Positions 26,833-35,418 of a DNA stretch of 64,000 nucleotides are shown piece after piece. Source of the DNA: Cardinium endosymbiont cEper1 of Encarsia pergandiella (GTDB taxonomy: Bacteria; Bacteroidota; Bacteroidia; Cytophagales; Amoebophilaceae); NCBI RefSeq assembly GCF_000304455.1, contig NC_018605.1:372035-436034 (forward strand). Direction: 5' to 3'. Below the pieces are notes generated by a model that worked only from the letters and a program-made list of their open reading frames with translations, was not told the origin of the DNA and did not search any database. Both the position numbers and the translations under genes were made by a program. Every line of letters starts with the position of its first letter. Within the stretch, counting starts at the first letter, position 1.

Positions 26833-29800
26833 ATGCTCAATCAACTTTTTACCAGAATTTTTACTTCAAAAAAAGAAAAACAACTCCGTTTTTATAAGCA
26901 AAAAGTAGAAGAAATCAACCAAATTTATACATTGTTACAGTCTCTTTCCCATGATGCATTACGGGAAAAAGTTACAGCGATTCGTCAAGAGATAGCTGCC
27001 CATTTACAGCCTATTAGGTCTGAAATGGAACAACTCAATAAATCAGCGGATGAACCATTGACCGATGCTTTGGCTATAGCTAACATAAGGATCGACCAAT
27101 ATAAACGATTAGAGCAGTTAAAAAAGCAACACAAAGCAGCATTGGCCACCATTTTAGATCAAGTATTGCCACCTGTTTTTGCCATTGTAAAAGAGACCGC
27201 GCGCCGTTTTAGAGATCATAGCGCCTTAAGCGTGTCGTTGCATCCGCATGATCAAGCCATTGCGGCCAGTAAGTCTTATGTGACCATAGAGGGCGATAAA
27301 GCCATTTGGCACAATCAATGGCAGGTAAGTGGCCATAGGGTTGTTTGGGAAATGGTACACTACGATGTCCAATTGATAGGCGGAATGGTTTTACACCAAG
27401 GAAAAATAGCTGAAATGGCTACAGGCGAAGGTAAGACCTTGATTACAACCTTAGCTGCCTTTTTAAATGCATTAAGCCATCAAGGGGTTCATGTGGTTAC
27501 CGTCAATGATTACTTGGCCAAAAGAGATGCGGAATGGATGGCACCTATTTTTGAATTTCATGGTTTTACAGTGGATTGTATAGATAACTATATGGCCTAC
27601 TCTATTGGACGCCAACGTGCCTATCAGGCAGATATTATATTTGGTACCAATAATGAATTTGGCTTTGACTACCTTAGAGATAATATGGTAACAGATGCTA
27701 GCGATTTGGTACAACGTGCACACTATTTTGCTATTGTAGATGAGGTTGATTCTGTACTTATTGATGATGCTAGAACACCGCTTATTATTTCAGGTCCCGT
27801 AGAAGAGAGTGATGAGCATATTTATAAAGAGTTGGCGCCTAAGATTGCACAATTGTATACACTACAAAAGCAACTAGTGATTAAGCTGCTACAAGAAGCC
27901 AAGCAAAAAATAAAAGAAGGCGACATAGAAGCAGGAGGACTTGCCCTTTTTCGTGCCTACAGAGGCTTGCCTAGATATAAACCTTTAATTAAATTCCTTA
28001 GTGAAAAAGGCATGCGTCAGATCTTAGATAAGATAGAATCTTACTACATACAAGAAAATGCTAAGATGATGCCTCAAGCCGACGAACCTCTTTTCTTTTC
28101 GATTGATGAAAGAAACAACAATGTTGAAATCACTGAAAAAGGGTTGGCTTATTTAACGGAGCAAGAAAAAGATTCTTCCTTTTTTATATTACCAGATGTA
28201 GCAGCCCATATTGGAGCTATTGAAAACGACACGACCTTAACCTATGAAGAAAGCATTGCGCAGCGTTCTTATTTTCAACAAGCCTATAAGGTAAAAGCAC
28301 AACGGATTCATGCCTTGCATCAATTATTAAAAGCCTATTCTTTATTTGAGAAGGATGTGGCCTATATTGTAGCTGAAGGGAAGGTAAAAATTGTAGATGA
28401 ACAAACCGGTCGGGTATTAGAGGGTCGTAGATATTCAGATGGTCTACATCAAGCCTTAGAAGCAAAAGAGGGGGTTCATATTGAGAAACCTTCTCAGACC
28501 TATGCCTCTATTACCCTTCAAAGCTACTTCCATATGTATGATAAGCTAGCCGGTATGACGGGTACAGCTGAAACAGATTCAGAAGAATTTTGGGATATTT
28601 ATGGTCTTGCGGTAGTACCTGTTCCAACCCATAGGCCATTGTTACGGGAAGACAGGGAAGATAAAATTTACAAAACAGCACGAGAAAAATTTAATGCCAT
28701 CATTGAAGAAATTGTCGCCTTATCTACTCAAGGACGACCAGTTTTAGTGGGTACTACTTCAGTAGAAATATCTGAATTAGTGAGTAAAATGCTTGATTTC
28801 CGCAAAATTTCTCATCAAATTTTAAATGCAAAACATCATCAAAAAGAAGCAGAAATAGTGGCACAAGCCGGTATGGCGGGTACGGTTACGATTGCCACCA
28901 ATATGGCAGGTCGTGGTACCGATATTAAATTGACCCAAGCTTCAAAAGTAGCCGGTGGGTTGGCTATTATTGGTACGGAACGTCATGAGTCCAGGCGTGT
29001 AGATAGACAGTTGCGTGGCCGTTCTGGACGACAAGGCGATCCAGGTTCTTCTCAATTTTTTCTTTCCTTAGAGGATAATTTAATGCGTCTCTTTGGTTCT
29101 GATAGAATTGCGGCTATAATGGATAGAATTGGTTTGGAAGAGGGAGAAGTTATTCAGCATAGCATGGTCAGTAGATCTATTGAAAGGGCACAAAAAAAAG
29201 TAGAACAGAATAACTTTGCTATGCGCAAACGTTTGTTAGAGTATGACCGTGAGATGGGTACCCATCGCAATGCCGTCTACCAGAGACGGACCCATGCTTT
29301 ATTAGGCGAAGGCGTTGAAGTGGATATTATGAATATGCTCTACGATACGGTAACCAATATTATAGAGCATGAAAATAGTAAACTAGAGGCAAGCGCTCTA
29401 AATCCTATTTTTTTCGCTGTATTTGGCATTTTAGATGCTTTTTCAACATCATTTTTTGTAGGTAAGAAAAAAGAAGCCCTTATAGAAGCTATCTATCAGC
29501 GGTTGACAACGCTATATTACGAACGCATGACCACATTGCAAGAAGAGCTGTTTTCCTATTTTAAGCAGTCCATTGTAGGCAGTAATCATCACTTGGAAGC
29601 TCCTTTTTTTGACGGTAAAATTTATATTAACGCCACGGTTGATCCTGTTACTTTTATGGCTTCTCGTGGAAGAAAATTAGTTAAAAATTTAGAATGCATC
29701 GTTGTGCTTCATGTAATTGATCAACATTGGAAAAGTCATTTGCGCACTATGGACGATTTAAAACAGTCGGTGCAAAATGCTATTTATGAGCGGCAAGACC

Positions 29801-29955
29801 CTATTATAACCTTTAAGTTTGAAGCTTACCATTTATTTAGAAAATTTATGGCTACGGTAAGTCAAGAAATTATTGCTTTTTTGTTTCATGCTCCGCTTTA
29901 TGTACAGTTGCCATTGAAGAAGGTTATGGAAGACCCATTGGATAAAAAGGAATAG
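26833..29955 (+). CDS. secA: preprotein translocase ATPase SecA
   Basis: SecA drives proteins through SecYEG. The 1040-residue product has Walker A in 'ATGEGKTLITTLAA', the DEAD-box variant 'DEVDSVLIDDARTPLIISGP', the insertion typical of Bacteroidetes SecA between the nucleotide-binding domain and the preprotein-binding domain, and motif VI 'GRSGRQGDPGSSQFFLSLED'. The C-terminus ends 'KKVMEDPLDKKE' without the CxCx8C(H/C) zinc finger found at the end of many SecA proteins, so SecB-type targeting may be absent. ATG 26833 ('MLNQLFTRIF') is preferred over the TTG at 26764. Confidence 0.96.
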   Translation: MLNQLFTRIFTSKKEKQLRFYKQKVEEINQIYTLLQSLSHDALREKVTAIRQEIAAHLQPIRSEMEQLNKSADEPLTDALAIANIRIDQYKRLEQLKKQHKAALATILDQVLPPVFAIVKETARRFRDHSALSVSLHPHDQAIAASKSYVTIEGDKAIWHNQWQVSGHRVVWEMVHYDVQLIGGMVLHQGKIAEMATGEGKTLITTLAAFLNALSHQGVHVVTVNDYLAKRDAEWMAPIFEFHGFTVDCIDNYMAYSIGRQRAYQADIIFGTNNEFGFDYLRDNMVTDASDLVQRAHYFAIVDEVDSVLIDDARTPLIISGPVEESDEHIYKELAPKIAQLYTLQKQLVIKLLQEAKQKIKEGDIEAGGLALFRAYRGLPRYKPLIKFLSEKGMRQILDKIESYYIQENAKMMPQADEPLFFSIDERNNNVEITEKGLAYLTEQEKDSSFFILPDVAAHIGAIENDTTLTYEESIAQRSYFQQAYKVKAQRIHALHQLLKAYSLFEKDVAYIVAEGKVKIVDEQTGRVLEGRRYSDGLHQALEAKEGVHIEKPSQTYASITLQSYFHMYDKLAGMTGTAETDSEEFWDIYGLAVVPVPTHRPLLREDREDKIYKTAREKFNAIIEEIVALSTQGRPVLVGTTSVEISELVSKMLDFRKISHQILNAKHHQKEAEIVAQAGMAGTVTIATNMAGRGTDIKLTQASKVAGGLAIIGTERHESRRVDRQLRGRSGRQGDPGSSQFFLSLEDNLMRLFGSDRIAAIMDRIGLEEGEVIQHSMVSRSIERAQKKVEQNNFAMRKRLLEYDREMGTHRNAVYQRRTHALLGEGVEVDIMNMLYDTVTNIIEHENSKLEASALNPIFFAVFGILDAFSTSFFVGKKKEALIEAIYQRLTTLYYERMTTLQEELFSYFKQSIVGSNHHLEAPFFDGKIYINATVDPVTFMASRGRKLVKNLECIVVLHVIDQHWKSHLRTMDDLKQSVQNAIYERQDPIITFKFEAYHLFRKFMATVSQEIIAFLFHAPLYVQLPLKKVMEDPLDKKE

Positions 29956-29986
29956 ATAAATTGATAATCAGCAATAAATTAAAAAA

Positions 29987-30012
29987 GTAAAACCACCCAG
30001 TAGTGGCTTTAC
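29987..30012. terminator. bidirectional terminator between secA and recA side
   Basis: GTAAAACCAC and GTGGCTTTAC form a 10-bp stem with one mismatch and a 6-base loop. On the plus strand it is followed by CTTTTCTT; on the minus strand by a run of six T. It can therefore end transcripts from secA and from the convergent recA/ankyrin remnant. Confidence 0.65.
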
Positions 30013-30061
30013 CTTTTCTTATCAATTGATTTAAAAATTTTGTGCATAGGCTATTTTCGTA

Positions 30062-30330
30062 TTAATATGAGTCGTCTAGGAGTAGGCGTAATCGAAGCAT
30101 CAACAGCTGCTGAGCCTTCTTTTCTCTAAGCGCAGTCCTGAATCTGCTTAATACACTATGATCTGGAACTAAATTATCCATTCTGGATGGGCCTGTATTA
30201 AGCCTTCAACATCTACTATATTACCATTTACCGATGCCTCCATTAGGGGTGTCACCCCATATGGCCCTTTTTTATTTATAGTATCGCTATTCCAAATGAG
30301 CCAACTGGCTTGGTAGATCTATACAACGCT
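30062..30330 (-). pseudogene. ankyrin-repeat gene remnant
   Basis: The reverse strand reads 'KGPYGVTPLMEASVNGNIVD' and 'VEGLIQAHPEW', a recognisable ankyrin repeat (T-P-L ... A ... G ... V ... L). It then hits a TAG about 30177. A one-base frame change near the end continues the protein as 'MDNLVPDHSVLSRF' to '...LRLRLLLDDSY' and a stop at 30062-30064. There is no start codon or upstream repeats; recA begins immediately on the upstream side. It is probably the 3' end of a deleted ankyrin gene. Confidence 0.6.
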
Positions 30331-30333
30331 GCT

Positions 30334-31353
30334 TTATATTTTACTAGCCTTATCCATAGCTTGGGCAATTTTTGCTTTAATATCTGCTTCTATTTTCTTA
30401 AATAGTTCTGGATGGCCATTTAAGAGCTCCTTGCTGGCCTCTCTTCCTTGGGCGAGTTTATGATCTTCGTAGGAAAACCAGGATCCAGCTTTTTTCACTA
30501 TACCCAATTCTACACCAATATCAATAAGTTCACCAACTTTAGAAATGCCTTCTCCATAGACAATGTCAAACTCAACCACTCGAAAAGGAGGTGCTACTTT
30601 GTTTTTTACAATCTTAACCCGGGTGCGTTTCCCTAATACCCTTCCATCACTCTCCTTTAGTGCGGTTATACTACGAATATCCAGGCGAACAGAGGCATAA
30701 AATTTTAATGCGTTGCCACCTGTAGTGGTTTCTGGGTTACCAAATAGCACACCAATTTTTTCCCTAAGTTGATTGATAAAAATGCAAGCACATCCTGTTT
30801 TATTAATCGTTCCGGTAAGTTTGCGCAAAGCTTGTGACATCAAACGTGCCTGTAATCCCATTTTGCTATCACCCATGTCCCCCTCTAGTTCACTACGTGG
30901 CACTAGTGCGGCTACAGAATCAACAACTAAGATGTCTATGCTACCAGAACGAATCAGATGTTCGGCTATTTCTAGCGCTTGTTCCCCATCATCTGGTTGG
31001 GCGATAAGCAAATTTTCTGTATCTATACCCAAACGCTCGGCATAGGTTTTATCAAAAGCATGTTCGGCATCAATAAATGCAGCTAACCCACCTTTCTTTT
31101 GCGCCTCTGCAATACAGTGTAAAGAAAGTGTCGTTTTTCCAGAAGATTCTGGTCCATAAATTTCAATAATTCTTCCACGTGGTATCCCACCTACGCCTAG
31201 CGCCAGGTCTAAACCCAGAGAGCCTGTGGAAATGACTGGAATATCTACCACATGATTGTCACTTAATCGCATAACTGCTCCCCGGCCATATGTTTTTTCT
31301 AACTTGTCAATGGTGATTTGTAACGCTTTTAATTTTTCTGTATGATCCGTCAT
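30334..31353 (-). CDS. recA: recombinase A
   Basis: RecA (339 residues) catalyses strand exchange and activates the SOS response where present. Walker A '[13 protein letters not shown]', Walker B 'LVVDSVAAL', the L1/L2 DNA-binding loops ('[14 protein letters not shown]', '[22 protein letters not shown]') and the C-terminal domain are all intact. The start ATG 31353 gives the usual '[19 protein letters not shown]'. It is a complete, typical protein. Confidence 0.97.
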   Translation of the reverse strand: MTDHTEKLKALQITIDKLEKTYGRGAVMRLSDNHVVDIPVISTGSLGLDLALGVGGIPRGRIIEIYGPESSGKTTLSLHCIAEAQKKGGLAAFIDAEHAFDKTYAERLGIDTENLLIAQPDDGEQALEIAEHLIRSGSIDILVVDSVAALVPRSELEGDMGDSKMGLQARLMSQALRKLTGTINKTGCACIFINQLREKIGVLFGNPETTTGGNALKFYASVRLDIRSITALKESDGRVLGKRTRVKIVKNKVAPPFRVVEFDIVYGEGISKVGELIDIGVELGIVKKAGSWFSYEDHKLAQGREASKELLNGHPELFKKIEADIKAKIAQAMDKASKI

Positions 31354-31569
31354 AGTCTAAGTTTAAAAAAATAAAAAATTCCTAAATTTTTTAGTAGTTT
31401 AATGGTATGTGTATCAACAACGCCATTTCCAGTTAAGGCAATAATAGATGATCAATAGGATGTAATCGTCAAGTAAGCCAATAGATCCTTAAACATACTA
31501 CATTTATGTGACATCCCATCATGATAGCGGTACTTTGTATTGAAGCTATAAGTGTTGTATTATATCTTG

Positions 31570-31577
31570 TACCTTTG
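31570..31577 (+). promoter_or_regulatory. -7 box upstream of the Omp85-type gene
   Basis: TACCTTTG is an exact match to the Bacteroidetes TAnnTTTG element and lies 36 bases before the TTG start at 31613. I see no well-spaced TTTG -33 box, so this is a partial promoter call. The rest of 31354-31612 shows nothing else. Confidence 0.35.
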
Positions 31578-31612
31578 GTAGGTCTTCAAATTTTCATTCT
31601 AAATATAAGGTC

Positions 31613-33943
31613 TTGAAAACGTATTGCTTAGACAAGCAAAAGCTGATTATACAATTTATTTTATATCTATTGCTATCTATTTATGCAAGCTTCTTGCATG
31701 CATTTGTTGGTAAATCTGTACCCATTAAAGAAGTAATTATAGGCGTCAACCATATACATAAAAAGGCATTGCAGAAACATTCTATTTACCACCCCTACAC
31801 TACTTTTTTAGCCATGCCCATTAAAAAATGGCTTTATCAGTGGGGTAATCACCATTTTAATCTTGAAAAGATAAAAAATGAGCGTGCCTCTATTGAAGCA
31901 ACTTATGGCTACCGAATCCGTACAGCCGCCAGTGAAAAAGAAAAAATTAAACTTATGGCCAAACGGGATAAAGCTATTAAACGAAAAGACAATCTAGCGG
32001 CAAATGGGAACCGTCTCATGCGTATGGGTGAAAAACCCTTATACTATGATCCAATCTATGTGCACCATAATGAAAAAATATTTTTAAACTATCTCCATTC
32101 CAAAGGCTATTTAGATGCTGAGATTACTACTAAAACTGATTGGCAAAAATCAAGTATACGTGTGACCTATTACATAAAGCCAAAAAATTTATATAAAATT
32201 ATTTCAACCAAGTTACAAGCAAGCGATCAAATAATCCGCACCCTATTGGCCAACCATAGTAGTGAAAGTTTGATTAAAATAGGCGATCCTTATGCTTATC
32301 AAAATTTTGTCAACGAGCAAGAACGTATTCTAAACCTATTGTCAGATAATGGTTATTTTGAATTTAATGAACAATATGTGCACTTTATAGCTGATCGATC
32401 AGACCGTGACCATACCATAGCGGTAACTACTGTAGTAGATCTCCCCGATCCTAAAATGGTCTACCATAAAACAAAAATAGGACGTATTGTAGTGGATTTA
32501 ACGACTCAAAAGGATCACGCTTCGGGTACAACCTGTCTGCTAACCAAAGTATGTCAAGATCTTTATTTTTTAGTTCCATCAGATGGATATCCCTTAGATG
32601 ACATAGCCACTAAAATACCGCTTCGACCTGGAGATTTGTACAACAAAAGTAAGATTTTAGAAACCTATGAGCGGCTCCATCGAATTGCTATATTTGGCTC
32701 TATTGCTATTTTACCCAAGATAGAAGCGGATCAATTGGTCATTTACATTCATGCCAAGCCTGATGAACGGGTACGATTCCAAGCAGAATTTGGGGGGGAA
32801 TGTGTGGACTTCAACCTTAAGAAACTACGTCCTGCCATCAAATTAAATCCCATTATAAAGCGGGTTGGAGGGCTAGGTATACTGCAGATAGAGGCTAGTA
32901 TTGCGCGAAGAGAGGAGTTTGTAAACCAAACAGCTTACCAGAATGTTGCCTACGGATTGCGTGGTAAATTTACTACGCCATGCTTTACACTTTTCTTATC
33001 AAGAAAAACCAATCTAATGTTGGAAAAGCTTAATCCGAGCACTACTATGACGATCGATTATAGTTTTACTAAAAATTCTGTTTACACTAGCAAAAAAATA
33101 GATGCAGCATTAAATTATGATTGGTATAGTAAACAGGTCTTATACCAATGCGTCCCTTTTAAAGTAACATTTGACTACCCCCAAGTTCCAGATGACTCAA
33201 AAATAAACCAATCGCATGTAAAATTACCCTCTTGTTTGACTAGCATGGGATGCATATTTACCATACGAGCGGCCACGCCTGCGTTATATTTTAATCCGCT
33301 GGTTAGCTACAGATGGATGATTTCAATCGGTATAGAGCATGGAGGGTTCTATGAGCATCTTTTTCTAGTGAAGAAAATTTTACCTAAGGAGATTCAATTG
33401 TATAAGTATTTTAAAATTGAGATAGGGTATCGCCATGCCTTTGACCTTACGGCCTATACGACGCTAGTTTACCAAGCTAAATTAGGTGTTGTTAAGGGAT
33501 ACAAAGCAACGGATAAAGTCCCCCTAGACAAACAATATACAATAGGAGGATATGATAGCGTGCGCGCTTGGGATAGAGGAATGGTTGGGCCTGGTCTGTA
33601 TGAAAGCGAAAAAAATAAACAGGAAGTACAAAAAGGTGATCTGCTTTTACTAGGCAATATAGAACTAGGTCGAAAATTGATTGGCTATTTAGAGGGGGCG
33701 CTTTTCTTAGATATAGGCAATACTTGGAAGCTAGGCAAAGATACGCCATTAGAAATGAAATTTAATTTTCATAAATTTTACAAAGCTTTTGCACTAGGAG
33801 GTGGTTTTGGATTAAGATTAAATTTCTACAATACTTTTATACTTTGTGGGGATCTGGCATTCCCATTGTATAGACCTTCTTCTGGCAGCAAACTACAAAA
33901 GCTGAAACCCATTTTTAATTTAAACATTGGCTACCCTTTTTAA
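31613..33943 (+). CDS. Omp85-superfamily outer-membrane protein (TamA/TamL-like)
   Basis: This is a 776-residue Omp85 protein. The signal peptide spans about residues 8-32 ('LIIQFILYLLLSIYASFLHAF'). POTRA-like domains follow ('FLNYLHSKGYLDAEI', 'ILNLLSDNGYFEFNE', 'YNKSKILETYERLHRIAIF'). A C-terminal 16-strand-type barrel carries the loop-6 signature 'IGGYDSVRAWDRGMVGPG' (equivalent to the VRGF/Y motif) and ends in aromatic 'NLNIGYPF'. The domain order resembles Bacteroidetes TamL (TamA-type) rather than the five-POTRA BamA. It should help insert outer-membrane proteins. The start codon is TTG at 31613; no better ATG precedes the signal. Confidence 0.82.
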   Translation: MKTYCLDKQKLIIQFILYLLLSIYASFLHAFVGKSVPIKEVIIGVNHIHKKALQKHSIYHPYTTFLAMPIKKWLYQWGNHHFNLEKIKNERASIEATYGYRIRTAASEKEKIKLMAKRDKAIKRKDNLAANGNRLMRMGEKPLYYDPIYVHHNEKIFLNYLHSKGYLDAEITTKTDWQKSSIRVTYYIKPKNLYKIISTKLQASDQIIRTLLANHSSESLIKIGDPYAYQNFVNEQERILNLLSDNGYFEFNEQYVHFIADRSDRDHTIAVTTVVDLPDPKMVYHKTKIGRIVVDLTTQKDHASGTTCLLTKVCQDLYFLVPSDGYPLDDIATKIPLRPGDLYNKSKILETYERLHRIAIFGSIAILPKIEADQLVIYIHAKPDERVRFQAEFGGECVDFNLKKLRPAIKLNPIIKRVGGLGILQIEASIARREEFVNQTAYQNVAYGLRGKFTTPCFTLFLSRKTNLMLEKLNPSTTMTIDYSFTKNSVYTSKKIDAALNYDWYSKQVLYQCVPFKVTFDYPQVPDDSKINQSHVKLPSCLTSMGCIFTIRAATPALYFNPLVSYRWMISIGIEHGGFYEHLFLVKKILPKEIQLYKYFKIEIGYRHAFDLTAYTTLVYQAKLGVVKGYKATDKVPLDKQYTIGGYDSVRAWDRGMVGPGLYESEKNKQEVQKGDLLLLGNIELGRKLIGYLEGALFLDIGNTWKLGKDTPLEMKFNFHKFYKAFALGGGFGLRLNFYNTFILCGDLAFPLYRPSSGSKLQKLKPIFNLNIGYPF

Positions 33944-34014
33944 GATTGCCATATACTTGTTATATGAGATAAAATAAGCTATACTCTATACATTTTAAAT
34001 TAGGAGGTAATCAT

Positions 34015-34218
34015 ATGCAGCAAAATACAATAGCACTAAGGTTAAACATTACTGAAGTAAATGTAATTATTAAAGCTTTGTCTGAAAAGCCTTTTCGAGA
34101 AGTATATGAATTAATAGGAAAAATTCATGCGCAGTCCAATGCACAACTCAAATCAAGTTGCACGCAACTTCAAACCAATAAATCCATTGATACCCATGAT
34201 TTACATGATAAAGTATGA
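34015..34218 (+). CDS. small conserved-looking protein of unknown function
   Basis: This 67-residue protein ('NTIALRLNITEVNVIIKALS', then 'FREVYELIGKIHAQS') resembles small Bacteroidetes proteins in which an amphipathic beta strand and a helix precede a 'LIxKI' helix; I know no function. The start is marked by a strong Shine-Dalgarno AGGAGGT seven bases before ATG 34015. That is unusual, since Bacteroidetes rarely use such sites. Its 3' end overlaps the pnuC-like gene by 23 bases, so the two are probably translated from one mRNA. Confidence 0.65.
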   Translation: MQQNTIALRLNITEVNVIIKALSEKPFREVYELIGKIHAQSNAQLKSSCTQLQTNKSIDTHDLHDKV

Positions 34219-34891
34219 TGATATATTTTTAATTTTATCTATTCTTGCATTAGATATGCAGATGCATCAACTTTTAGTAGCTACTATGGATGTAGTACAA
34301 TCGCTCCTCTATCACCCACAAAGGTTATTAGAATTTATCTTAGTAGTTGTATCCATTTTTGCCCATTTTTTAGAAGCACGTCAAAATATTTGGAGCAGAA
34401 TTTTAGCCTTTCCTATAGCTTTAACGAATATCTATGTTTACTCGGTTAGGCAGCTCTATGGAAAAGTAATCTATAGTATCGTTTTTATATTCTTCAATGC
34501 ATATGCTTATCTAAGATGGAAAGGAACCTTACATCGAAAATCGGTACAAATTACTAGAATATCCTATAAAATGCTTTTATCTATTACTGGCGTGAGTATG
34601 TTGGGTAGTATGGTGTGGACCGTTATAGCATATGTATATCTTAATAAATTCCCATTGATATCTACATATGGCGATACTTGTTATATGTTTTTGGGTTTTA
34701 TAGATAAGTGGCTGATGTCGCATAAAAAATTAGAACGATGGATCATTGCGGTTTTTCGTTATATCATCTTCTCTTTGACCTGCTATCAAAAGGATGCCAT
34801 CATACTGAGTATACAGTACCTGATCCTATCACTTATAGCGATTTATGGTCAAATACAATGGTACATATCCTACAAAGCAATGAAAATATAA
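34196..34891 (+). CDS. pnuC: PnuC-like nicotinamide riboside/nucleotide transporter
   Basis: A predicted seven-helix membrane protein of 231 residues resembling PnuC/SemiSWEET-like vitamin transporters. The segment 'RQNIWSRILAFPIALTNIYVYSVRQLYGKV' followed by 'YAYLRW' matches the PnuC pattern N-x-W-x3-L ... Y-x3-LYG ... Y-G-W-x2-W. Two internal PnuC-like halves are expected. It would import nicotinamide riboside for NAD synthesis, which fits a host-dependent bacterium. ATG 34196 or 34205 are the likely starts; a frame from 34127 overlaps the preceding gene too far. Substrate is by family only. Confidence 0.7.
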   Translation: MIYMIKYDDIFLILSILALDMQMHQLLVATMDVVQSLLYHPQRLLEFILVVVSIFAHFLEARQNIWSRILAFPIALTNIYVYSVRQLYGKVIYSIVFIFFNAYAYLRWKGTLHRKSVQITRISYKMLLSITGVSMLGSMVWTVIAYVYLNKFPLISTYGDTCYMFLGFIDKWLMSHKKLERWIIAVFRYIIFSLTCYQKDAIILSIQYLILSLIAIYGQIQWYISYKAMKI

Positions 34892-35217
34892 CTGGATCTG
34901 GTTTGAGTAGCTAACATCAATAAGATCAGATAGTAATTTACACCAGCTGTTGAATCGCTGGTTTGCCTCTAAAAACCTCTTTATCGTACCCATGTATGGC
35001 TATAATCATTATAAGCATGCATGTAATTAGAGAAAAAAACAGTAAATTCGAGGCATTAATCTCCAATGCCTGAACTGTATTGGGATTTTAATAAGGTTTA
35101 TGGCATAAGTCAATAGACCTGATACATGAATAGTATCCTCTTATGCAACAGAAGTTATAGAGCAGGGAGGGCTATTCTAGAGTGGTATATAAATATAACT
35201 TACGAAATCTTAGTAAA
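34892..35217 (+). other. intergenic, no gene
   Basis: This AT-rich stretch contains one small hairpin, AGGCATT/AATGCCT at 35051-35071 with a 7-base loop, and otherwise no feature I can support. The promoter of the following small gene is presumably near its 3' end. Confidence 0.4.
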
Positions 35218-35313
35218 ATGCCTTGTGGTAGGAAAAGAAAAAGACAAAAGGTAGCTACACATAAGCGTAAAAAGCGTCTTAGGTTAAATAGACATAAAAA
35301 GAAAAATAGATAG
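35218..35313 (+). CDS. AURKAIP1/COX24-domain small basic protein
   Basis: This 31-residue, extremely basic protein reads 'MPCGRKRKRQKVATHKRKKR' then 'LRLNRHKKKNR'. It matches the AURKAIP1/COX24 small-protein family of Bacteroidetes ('KRKRxKxATHKRKKRxRxNRHKKK'), thought to be ribosome-associated. The family is often next to the RNase G gene, as here (105 bases upstream of it). It is complete, with ATG and TAG. The synteny makes it a real gene despite its size. Confidence 0.85.
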   Translation: MPCGRKRKRQKVATHKRKKRLRLNRHKKKNR

Positions 35314-35418
35314 CACTTAAGTGCCAAGAAGCATTATTATCTACTTTGCTTAACGATTTATTAAATAGGCTACTGATTGCTTTCTAGGTTTTTGTAAAAG
35401 CGTAAACAAAATGAGCAC

